Origin: Methylomonas sp.
Lineage (GTDB): Bacteria; Pseudomonadota; Gammaproteobacteria; Methylococcales; Methylomonadaceae
Assembly: GCA_028688235.1 (NCBI GenBank)
Contig: JAQTYP010000223.1
Coordinates: 1-6,242, forward strand
Length of the DNA stretch: 6,242 nucleotides
Direction: 5' to 3'
Position 1 is the first letter of the stretch. Each line of letters begins with the position of its first letter. The notes beneath the pieces were generated by a model. It was not told the DNA's origin. It was given only the letters and a program-made list of their open reading frames with translations, and did not search any database. Positions 1-5,742 of the stretch are shown here, in pieces. The position numbers were made by a program, and so were the translations under genes.

Positions 1-257
1 TAAGCCAAACCCAGGACCAAGAACCCATGATCGCCAGAGTCAGCGAAGACACCTGCACCGGCTGCACCCGCTGCTTCAAAGTCTGTCCTACCGACGCCAT
101 CGTCGGGGCTCCGAAACAAATCCACGCCGTCGTTGCCGATGCCTGCATAGGTTGCGAAAAATGCGTCAACGTTTGCCCGACCGAGTGCCTGCAAATGCAT
201 CCTATCGAAGTCACGTTGCGCGACTGGCGTTGGCCGAAACCGCTGGCTGCCGCCTAA
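1..257 (+). CDS. rnfB: RnfB, C-terminal part (electron transport complex subunit B), 5' partial
   Basis: RnfB is the iron-sulfur subunit of the Rnf complex that passes electrons between ferredoxin and the membrane subunits. The reading frame is open from the left edge (first full codon at base 3), so the gene begins outside the window; the ATG at 27 is internal. Two classic CxxCxxCxxxCP 4Fe-4S motifs are present, with Cys codons at 54, 63, 72, 84 and at 144, 153, 162, 174. The stretch DAIVGA after the first cluster and the closing DWRWP resemble the RnfB C-terminus of enterobacteria. The N-terminal membrane anchor and the Fe-S domain typical of RnfB lie upstream. The TAA stop is 13 bases before rnfC, whose Shine-Dalgarno follows directly. 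A free-standing two-cluster ferredoxin starting at 27 is the alternative (AGGA lies 10 bases upstream of that ATG), but the RnfB-like tail and rnfC next door argue against it. Confidence 0.88.
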   Translation, partial: SQTQDQEPMIARVSEDTCTGCTRCFKVCPTDAIVGAPKQIHAVVADACIGCEKCVNVCPTECLQMHPIEVTLRDWRWPKPLAAA

Positions 258-270
258 AAGGGAGAAACCG

Positions 271-1812
271 ATGTTGGCTTTATTCGAAAACCCACGGCTG
301 CGCGGCGGCATACATGCCGAAGAACATAAGGCCGAAACCTCGAGCAAGCCGATTGCTCAAGATTTACCGCTGCCGAAAAAACTCTACATCCCCGTGCAAC
401 AGCATGTAGGCAAACCCGCCGAACCTCTGGTCAAAGTCGGCGAAAAGGTATTGAAAGGCCAACTATTGGCTTACAGCCAAGGCACGATTTCGGCTCCGGT
501 GCATGCGCCGAGTTCCGGCACGATAGCCGACGTGATGGATTATCCGGCACCGCATCCCTCGGCCCTGCCCATACGCACTATCGTCATCGAAACCGACGGG
601 CTGGATCAGTGGATAGACACAATAGTACTACCAGCCGACCCGTTTCAGCTGTCGCCGGAAGAAATCAGCGCCCGAGTCGGAGCCGCTGGCGTCGTCGGCT
701 TGGGCGGCGCGGTATTTCCATCGGCCGTCAAGCTGGATTTGGGACGCAAGAATCAAATCCATACCTTGCTGATCAACGCCGGCGAATGCGAACCATATCT
801 GACCTGCGACGACCGTTCGATGTAAGAACGTGCCGACGAAATCGTCCTGGGCATCCGTTTGATGCTGCACGGCATGAAGGCGTTCGATGCGATGGTAGGC
901 ATAGAAGACAACAAGCCCGACGCTTACGAGGCCATGAAAACGGCCTGCTCGGAATACCCCAACATCAAAGTCACGCAAGTACCGACCCGTTACCCCATGG
1001 GATGGGACAGGCAAATGCTGCGCTATCTAACCGGCTGGGAAATCCCCGCCGACGGCCGCGCGACCGATATCGGCGTCGTGATCCATAACGTCGCAACGGC
1101 CCATGCCGTTTATCGAGCGGTATGCCTCGGACAACCCTTAATCAGCCGGGTGGTCACGGTATCCGGCGGAGCGGTTGCCAAACCGCAAAATGTCGAGGTA
1201 TTGATAGGCACGTTGATGTCGGAAGTACTGGCCTTTTGCAAAGTCGAAAAATCCAAAGTCGCCCGCCTGATCATGGGCGGCCCCATGATGGGCGACGCCC
1301 TGCCCCTCAGCGACGTACCGGTGGTAAAAGCCTGCAACGGCATCTTAGCCTTGTCCGAGCAAGACATAGAAAGCCCCGAGGTCAAACCCTGCATACGTTG
1401 TTCGACTTGCGTAACGGCCTGCCCCGTTGGTTTGTTACCGCTGGAGATGGCCAGCCGCATCCGCGTCAACCAACTCGATGCCGCCGTGGACTTGGGACTG
1501 AAAGACTGCATCAACTGCGGTAGTTGTTCTTATGTCTGCCCGTCGAATATTCCGTTGGTGCATTACTTCAAGTTCGCTTCCGGCGAACTCTACAAGCGCC
1601 AGCAAATGGAACATAAATCCGAACAGACCAAACGCCTGGTCGACGACCGCAATCAGCGCTTGGAACGCATACGCCTGGCACAGGAAGAGGAAGCCCGCAA
1701 AGCCATGGAGGCCCGCGCGGCGCGCGCCAAACAACAGGAATTGGCCAAGCAACAAGCAGCAGCCAAGGCCGATCAAGGCACCCCCCCTGTAACCGCCGAG
1801 ACTGAATCATGA
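271..1812 (+). pseudogene. rnfC: RnfC (NADH/FMN and Fe-S subunit) interrupted by an in-frame TAA
   Basis: RnfC is the peripheral subunit that carries FMN and the NADH site and two 4Fe-4S clusters, docking on the cytoplasmic face of Rnf. Read through the stop, the gene is 513 codons before its final TGA, a normal RnfC length. Start ATG 271 has a strong Shine-Dalgarno (AAGGGAGA, 258-265). Order in the read-through protein: N-terminal barrel (about 40-100); glycine-rich nucleotide loop GLGGAVFP (143-150); NAGECEPYL (169-177); DDR motif just before the stop (codon 185, TAA 823-825); GIEDNKPDAY after it; SLBB region from about 293; Cys 374, 377, 380, 384 and 413, 416, 419, 423 for two clusters; and a charged, Ala/Gln/Glu-rich coiled-coil tail. 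Both sides of the stop are in the same frame and both align to RnfC from memory, so this is one gene with a nonsense codon. The 3' end overlaps rnfD by four bases (ATGA). It may be a real null allele, a base-call error, or a gene split in two. Confidence 0.85.
823..825 (+). other. Premature in-frame TAA inside rnfC (codon 185)
   Basis: The stop falls directly after the conserved CDDRSM stretch and directly before ERADEIVLGIRL, which continues the RnfC family sequence in the same frame with no base gained or lost. TAA is one substitution from CAA (Gln) or GAA (Glu), both plausible at this place. TAA is not a selenocysteine or pyrrolysine codon. The first downstream in-frame ATG is at 859, with only weak ribosome-binding sequence before it. 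Confidence 0.9.
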
Positions 1813-2870
1813 ATATCAAACCCATCAGTGGCCCTCACGTCATCGCGGTACGCCGCGTCGACGACATCATGCGTAAAGTCATTTACGCCCTGGCTCCTGC
1901 GATCGGTTGGGGGATTTTCCTGTTCGGCTGGCCAGCACTTTATTTGACTATCGTCACGATAGCATCGGCGCTGTTGTTCGAAGCCCTGTGTCTTAAATTA
2001 AAAGGCGTTGCCGCAAGACCTTATCTTTACGACGGCTCCGCGTTTTTGACCGGCCTATTGGTTGTCATGACATTACCACCTTGGGCACCTTGGTGGATAG
2101 GCGTGGTCGGTTCGGCTATTGCGATTATTTTGGGTAAGCATGTTTACGGCGGATTAGGCCAAAACCCGTTCAATCCGGCCATGCTGGCTAGGGTGGCCTT
2201 ACTGATTTCGTTCCCTATCGAAATGACCACCTGGGCCAAGGTCGATCCGATATTGATCGGACCGGGACTGTTCGAAAGTGCCGCCATCACCTTCTCCGGC
2301 CTGACAGAACTGGACGGAGTCACCGGAGCGACCACGCTGGGCGCCGTCAAGACCGGGTTCTCGGTGAATCAAACCTTACCGGGCTTGCTGGACGATTTCA
2401 ACGGCATATTGGCCTTCATTGGCTGGGAGCGCGGCAGCCTGGGCGAAACCTCGACGCTGCTGATTCTGGCAGGCGGCATATGGTTGATGCGGCAAGGCGT
2501 CATTCAATGGCAAATTCCGCTGTCTCTGCTGCTGACCATCGCTTTAATGTCGACGGTATTTCATACCATAGACGCCCAGCATTACCTGGGGCCTTGGGTA
2601 CACTTGAATTCGGGTGCCGTCATGCTGGTGGCTTTTTTCATCGCCACCGACTACGTCACGTCACCCAATACTCCGCTAGGGCAAATCATCTTCGGTGCCG
2701 GCTGCGGCGCCTTGATTTACATCATCAGGACCTGGGGCGGTTATCCCGAAGGCACCGGTTTTGCGATCCTGTTGATGAACGCGGTCACCCCGCTGATAGA
2801 CCATTACATACGTCCTCGCATATACGGACGCTACCGTAGCGGCAAACCGATAGACATCAGCAACCCTTAG
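1809..2870 (+). CDS. rnfD: RnfD, membrane subunit with covalent FMN
   Basis: RnfD is an integral inner-membrane subunit of Rnf, related to NqrB of the Na+-pumping NADH:quinone oxidoreductase, and part of the ion-translocating core. The 353 residues are rich in hydrophobic segments (for example about 28-60, 75-110, 215-250, 265-285 and 292-307). The phosphoester FMN attachment motif of the RnfD/NqrB family is seen as TGATT at 172-176 in the context LDGVTGATTLG, with Thr175 the expected FMN-bearing residue. The first position is Thr where many relatives have Ser. Other family signatures are GQNPFNPAMLARV (117-129) and TDYVTSPNTPLG (280-291). The start overlaps the rnfC stop as ATGA with no strong Shine-Dalgarno, which suggests translational coupling to rnfC. 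The rnfC nonsense codon could therefore lower RnfD synthesis if the lesion is real. Length and reading frame look intact. Confidence 0.95.
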   Translation: MNIKPISGPHVIAVRRVDDIMRKVIYALAPAIGWGIFLFGWPALYLTIVTIASALLFEALCLKLKGVAARPYLYDGSAFLTGLLVVMTLPPWAPWWIGVVGSAIAIILGKHVYGGLGQNPFNPAMLARVALLISFPIEMTTWAKVDPILIGPGLFESAAITFSGLTELDGVTGATTLGAVKTGFSVNQTLPGLLDDFNGILAFIGWERGSLGETSTLLILAGGIWLMRQGVIQWQIPLSLLLTIALMSTVFHTIDAQHYLGPWVHLNSGAVMLVAFFIATDYVTSPNTPLGQIIFGAGCGALIYIIRTWGGYPEGTGFAILLMNAVTPLIDHYIRPRIYGRYRSGKPIDISNP

Positions 2871-2879
2871 AGTATCGCC

Positions 2880-3611
2880 ATGAGTTCTGAACCCAAGCAC
2901 GAACAAACGTCGGACCAGCCAGACGGCAGCGGCGACAAATCCGATATCAAAGGCAAATTAAGCGCCTTTTTGCAAGCGGACAACCTGGAACGCTTGAGAC
3001 CCAAACTGAGCTATCAAACCGGAATATTGGCGGCATTTGCCTTAACAGCCAGCCTGTTGCTGGGTTTTGCCGATTTGGCTACGCGCGATGTGATCCAATT
3101 GCGCCTGGAAGAAGACTTGAAGGCCAGCCTGGATGAAGTGGTACCGGCGGACATGCACGACAACGACTTGCTGGCAGATCAAATCGTGTTGCCCTCGACC
3201 GATGCCAATATCGGCGCTACCGAAACGACCGTTTATCTGGCCAAAAAACAAGGTGAAGTGAGCGCCGTCTGTTTCAAGCTGATTGCTCCCGACGGCTATT
3301 CGGGCGCTATCAGCATGGTGATGGGTATAGACAAAAACGGCGAAATCCTGGGCGTCCGCATCATCGCGCACACCGAAACGCCGGGCCTCGGCGACAAGAT
3401 CGAAATCGGCAAGTCCAAATGGGTCTTGAGCTTCAACGGCAAATCGCTGGATAACCTCAGCAGCGCACAATGGGCCGTCAAAAAAGACGGCGGGGTGTTC
3501 GATCAATTCGCCGGCGCGACGATTACCCCGCGCAAGACGGTACAGGCCATCAAACGCGGCCTGGAGTTTTTCAAATCGCACCAGATCGAATTAGTCGGAA
3601 CCCAACCCTAA
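2880..3611 (+). CDS. rnfG: RnfG, periplasmic covalent-FMN subunit
   Basis: RnfG is a single-span membrane protein whose FMN-binding domain faces the periplasm; it relays electrons within the Rnf complex and is related to NqrC. The 243 residues show a hydrophilic N-terminal stretch (1-40), one membrane segment (about 46-65), then the soluble domain. The FMN motif AGATIT in the context FDQFAGATITPRKTV places the flavin on Thr214. GISMVMGIDKNGEI-like sequence and HTETPGLGDKI, both typical of FMN_bind domains, precede it. The gene begins 9 bases after the rnfD stop with only a weak GAG as Shine-Dalgarno. The N-terminal extension before the membrane span is longer than in short enterobacterial relatives. 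A start nearer the membrane span is possible, but no in-frame ATG is available between residue 1 and the span. It is intact, with a 42-base gap to rnfE. Confidence 0.94.
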   Translation: MSSEPKHEQTSDQPDGSGDKSDIKGKLSAFLQADNLERLRPKLSYQTGILAAFALTASLLLGFADLATRDVIQLRLEEDLKASLDEVVPADMHDNDLLADQIVLPSTDANIGATETTVYLAKKQGEVSAVCFKLIAPDGYSGAISMVMGIDKNGEILGVRIIAHTETPGLGDKIEIGKSKWVLSFNGKSLDNLSSAQWAVKKDGGVFDQFAGATITPRKTVQAIKRGLEFFKSHQIELVGTQP

Positions 3612-3653
3612 CACGCTCGACGCCACGTCAGTCAACTATCAGGAGAAACCATC

Positions 3654-4358
3654 ATGAAACTCTCGCTGTTGTTTTCGGAACCTTACCGGAAAATCGCCAA
3701 AGACGGCTTGTGGGACAACAACGTCGTGTTGACGCAAAATCTGGCTCTGTGCCCGCTGCTGGCCGTGACCGGCACTGCCACCAACGGTTTGGGCATGGGA
3801 TTGGCCACGATGGTGGTCATGGTCGCCTCCAATGCCGCCGTTTCGGCCAATAGGCATTTGATACCGTCGGAAATCCGCATACCGATCTTCGTGTTGTTGA
3901 TCGCGGCACTGGTCACGCTGGTGGATATTTTTTTGAATGCCTGGATGCACGAACTGCACAAGGTACTGGGATTATTCATTCCCTTGATCGTCACCAACTG
4001 CGTGATCCTGGGCCGGGCCGAATCCTTCGCATCCAGGCAAGCCCTGATGCCGTCGATCTGGGATGGGTTCATGATGAGCGTCGGCTTTACGGCCGCCATG
4101 GTGGTATTGGGCGCCGCCCGCGAAATCAGCGGCGCGGGCACCTTATTCGCGAATGCCTCCGTGCTACTTGGCGAAAGCTTTCGCTTCATGGAGTTGACCA
4201 TCATCCCCGAATACAAGGGCTTCCTGCTGATGGCCCTGCCTCCGGGTGGTTTCATCATGCTGGGATTCATGGTGGCGGCCAAACGCCTGCTGGACAAGAA
4301 AGCCGCTGAAAAGTCATCCGACATCGAAGCCGCCCCATTAGCCGAACCGCAACTTTAA
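3654..4358 (+). CDS. rnfE: RnfE, membrane ion-translocating subunit
   Basis: RnfE is an inner-membrane subunit that pairs with its paralogue RnfA (topologically inverted) to form the core of Rnf; it is related to NqrD. The 234 residues carry about six hydrophobic spans. Conserved cysteines sit in NLALCPLLAV (Cys33) and VTNCVILGRAE (Cys116); in the RnfA/RnfE and NqrD/NqrE pairs the equivalent cysteines hold a membrane-buried 2Fe-2S cluster. The opening SEPYRKIAKDGLWDNN and the glycine-rich LPPGGFIMLGFMVAAKR near the end are also family-typical. A strong Shine-Dalgarno AGGAG (3641-3645) lies 8 bases before the ATG. The C-terminal 30 residues are a charged cytoplasmic tail. rnfA itself is not in the window. 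The rnfH start is 12 bases downstream. Confidence 0.95.
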   Translation: MKLSLLFSEPYRKIAKDGLWDNNVVLTQNLALCPLLAVTGTATNGLGMGLATMVVMVASNAAVSANRHLIPSEIRIPIFVLLIAALVTLVDIFLNAWMHELHKVLGLFIPLIVTNCVILGRAESFASRQALMPSIWDGFMMSVGFTAAMVVLGAAREISGAGTLFANASVLLGESFRFMELTIIPEYKGFLLMALPPGGFIMLGFMVAAKRLLDKKAAEKSSDIEAAPLAEPQL

Positions 4359-4370
4359 CAGGAGACCGTC

Positions 4371-4652
4371 ATGAACGTGGGCGTGTGTTACGCAGAAGCC
4401 GAAAGACAAACCTGGCTGAGGCTGGAAGTCCCCGACGACAGCACCGTCAAACAGGCCATCGAATTATCGGGCGTACTCGGCCAATATCCGCATATCGATT
4501 TGACCAAGCAAAAAGTCGGCATCTTCGGCAAATTGGCCAAGCTCGATGCACCGGTCAAGGAAGGCGATAGAGTGGAAATCTATCGCGCCATTACCGCCGA
4601 CCCCGCGCAAGTTCAGCGGCGACGCATAGACGTCGATGACGACGACGATTAA
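4371..4652 (+). CDS. rnfH: RnfH family small beta-grasp protein
   Basis: RnfH is a small soluble protein with a ubiquitin-like beta-grasp fold, encoded at the end of many nif-linked rnf operons. Its exact role is unsettled; mutants in Rhodobacter affect nitrogen fixation. The 93-residue length is usual. Family signatures are visible: an acidic/aromatic start (MNVGVCYAEAERQ), KVGIFGKLAKLD around residues 48-59, and EGDRVEIYRAITADP around 64-78. The basic VQRRRI is followed by an unusual acid tail, DVDDDDD, coded by repeated GAC/GAT codons. A Shine-Dalgarno (AGGAGA, ending 5 to 6 bases before the ATG) is present. It is the last rnf gene; an intrinsic terminator starts 42 bases after its stop. 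Confidence 0.92.
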   Translation: MNVGVCYAEAERQTWLRLEVPDDSTVKQAIELSGVLGQYPHIDLTKQKVGIFGKLAKLDAPVKEGDRVEIYRAITADPAQVQRRRIDVDDDDD

Positions 4653-4693
4653 GGACGGCGCCACCGATATCGTTCGCGGCTACTTGCTCGAGC

Positions 4694-4734
4694 CGGGACA
4701 GTCAGAGGTTAAGCCTCCCTCTGTGTCCCGTTTT
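4694..4734 (+). terminator. Intrinsic terminator after rnfH
   Basis: A perfect 7-base-pair outer stem, 4694-4700 (CGGGACA) with 4724-4730 (TGTCCCG), encloses a 2-base bulge (4701-4702) and a second 6-base-pair stem, 4703-4708 (CAGAGG) with 4718-4723 (CCTCTG). The loop is 9 bases (4709-4717). Four Ts follow at 4731-4734. The T-tract is short, so termination may be partial, but the stem is strong and the position, 42 bases after the rnfH stop, is right for the end of the rnf transcript. Confidence 0.8.
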
Positions 4735-4756
4735 AAACGAGAAGCCACGCTCACCT

Positions 4757-4787
4757 TTCCTCTCGCCGGGAGCGGGTTAGAGAGGGA
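4757..4787. repeat. Inverted repeat between the rnf operon and the next gene
   Basis: CCTCTC (4759-4764) and GAGAGG (4780-4785) pair perfectly around a 15-base loop that is rich in G and C. No T-tract follows, so this is not a second classic terminator. It has the look of a degenerate copy of the pyrimidine/purine palindromes that are dispersed in intergenic regions of many proteobacteria, an impression from memory rather than a comparison. It might instead be a leader hairpin upstream of the 4839 gene or an mRNA-end stabiliser. Confidence 0.45.
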
Positions 4788-4838
4788 CATCCATTATTGA
4801 CGTCAGCCTAAACCCAATTTTTACTCAGGAGAAACTCC

Positions 4839-5408
4839 ATGCTACTCGAAAACATAGACAAACAAGGCCTTACCTTCATCATGAATGTCCTGGGCAAGAC
4901 CAGCGAAGCCGGCATTTCGGCCTATCGCGGCGACCTGGTCCTGATACAAGGCGCTCTACGCGAAGGCTCTACCACCGACCGCAAGCCGCCCGAACTGTTG
5001 CTGAAACAAACCGCCATCCTGGCCGACAGCGAAAAATTCATCTTCGTCAGCGGCTTGTTCGAGGAACTCGCTCATGTGCAGACCTTTTTGGAAAAATATA
5101 AATCCAACCTGACACCGGATACGCTGACCTTGTTTTTCGTCGAAAACATCGCCAGCAACATGCAAGTGGTGCTGGACGGCATTACCTTTAAATTCGTACC
5201 TTACAAAGACGGCATGGTCTGGAACGAAACCCTGGATTTGCTGTATATCGAAAAAGCCGACCTGAAAGGTCAATCGGCCGAAGACAAAGTCGTGACGGTC
5301 TATGAAGCCGCCAAGGGTTTCAGCACCAAAACCGAAACGATTCCCTTCGAGGAAGCCTTGACCAAGACCATAGTCGTCAAAAAAGACGCCGCCGTCGGCC
5401 CGGTTTAA
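4839..5408 (+). CDS. Unrecognised cysteine-free protein in the nif/rnf neighbourhood
   Basis: I do not recognise the family. The 189-residue product is predicted soluble: no signal peptide, no membrane span. It contains no cysteine and only one histidine, so it is unlikely to hold an iron-sulfur or zinc site. Alternating hydrophobic strands and helices can be read, for example EKFIFVSGLFEELAHVQTFL (about 66-85) and TLTLFFVEN (about 95-103), suggesting a compact alpha/beta fold. The C-terminus (from about residue 145) is Lys/Glu/Thr-rich and may be flexible. The ATG has a strong Shine-Dalgarno AGGAGA (4827-4832, 6 bases upstream), the same type as on the rnf genes. It lies after the rnf terminator and only 15 bases before the rhodanese ATG, so it is probably co-transcribed with the rhodanese and nafY-like genes. 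Codon use resembles its neighbours, with no sign of recent transfer. A role in nitrogen fixation is inference from position only. Confidence 0.85.
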   Translation: MLLENIDKQGLTFIMNVLGKTSEAGISAYRGDLVLIQGALREGSTTDRKPPELLLKQTAILADSEKFIFVSGLFEELAHVQTFLEKYKSNLTPDTLTLFFVENIASNMQVVLDGITFKFVPYKDGMVWNETLDLLYIEKADLKGQSAEDKVVTVYEAAKGFSTKTETIPFEEALTKTIVVKKDAAVGPV

Positions 5409-5411
5409 TAC

Positions 5412-5415
5412 AGGT
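5412..5415 (+). promoter_or_regulatory. Shine-Dalgarno that decides the rhodanese start
   Basis: AGGT lies 8 bases before the ATG at 5424. A TTG at 5415 is in frame and would extend the protein by three residues, but that TTG overlaps the only ribosome-binding sequence and would have none of its own. ATG 5424 is therefore the better start. Confidence 0.55.
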
Positions 5416-5423
5416 TGATCATC

Positions 5424-5732
5424 ATGAAGCCGTTCAAAACAATCTCCCCAGCCGAAGCCGAAGAACTGATAGCCGGCGGACAAGCCCTTATTCTGGATTG
5501 CAGGGACTTGAAGGACTACCGCGCCGGCCACATCGACAATGCGATGCATGTGCACGAAAATTTGCGCGATAACTTGCTGCAAAAAGGCGACAAGGCCAAG
5601 CAGATGTTGATCTATTGCTACTACGGCCACGCCAGCGAGCATCTGGCGGAGATGTTTTGCGACTTCGGATTCAAACAGGTCTACAGTCTGGCGGGCGGCT
5701 ATGCCAGTTGGAAAGAACATCACACACACTAG
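5424..5732 (+). CDS. Single-domain rhodanese (GlpE-type sulfurtransferase)
   Basis: Rhodaneses move sulfane sulfur via a persulfide on an active-site cysteine, classically from thiosulfate. From ATG 5424 the protein is 102 residues, close to the 108 of E. coli GlpE. The order is family-typical: SPAEAEELI, a strand with LDCRDLKDYRAGHIDNAMHV (about 24-43), the active loop CYYGHAS with catalytic Cys65, and the closing SLAGGYASW (88-96). GlpE has CYHGNSS at the same place, also with Cys65. Extra cysteines are at 26 and 79. No signal peptide is seen, so it is cytoplasmic. The stop overlaps the Shine-Dalgarno of the nafY-like gene, so the two are translationally linked. Rhodanese genes are also known in the nif region of Azotobacter; a role in sulfur supply or redox buffering for nitrogenase assembly is inference. 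Confidence 0.92.
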   Translation: MKPFKTISPAEAEELIAGGQALILDCRDLKDYRAGHIDNAMHVHENLRDNLLQKGDKAKQMLIYCYYGHASEHLAEMFCDFGFKQVYSLAGGYASWKEHHTH

Positions 5733-5742
5733 AGGTGAGATT

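Noticed and set aside
27..257. Free-standing 76-residue ferredoxin starting at 27
   Set aside because: The frame is open to the window edge and the C-terminal residues match RnfB directly before rnfC, so this ATG is internal.
823..825. Programmed recoding (selenocysteine or pyrrolysine) at the rnfC stop
   Set aside because: The codon is TAA, which is used for neither, and no cysteine or lysine is expected at this family position.
3042..3581. Minus-strand open frame of 179 codons opposite rnfG
   Set aside because: Shadow of a well-supported RnfG gene; no recognisable motif or ribosome-binding support.
4724..4739. Near-match to a NifA upstream site (TGT-N10-ACG)
   Set aside because: The last base differs from the TGT-N10-ACA rule, it overlaps the terminator stem, and no sigma-54 promoter lies downstream.
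4798..4805. Perfect 8-base palindrome TGACGTCA before the 4839 gene
   Set aside because: Short palindromes of this size occur by chance, and no second copy or known operator match is visible nearby.
4797..4825. Sigma-70-like promoter: TTGACG, 17 bases, TTTACT
   Set aside because: The start of transcription would fall at about 4832, inside or after the Shine-Dalgarno (4827-4832), leaving a leader of only about 7 bases. Unlikely to drive the gene at 4839.
4956..5729. Long open frame of 257 codons on the minus strand
   Set aside because: It lies wholly opposite the 4839 gene and the rhodanese, which have ribosome-binding sites and, for the latter, clear motifs. Its product is Phe/Gln/Val-biased as expected of a shadow frame.
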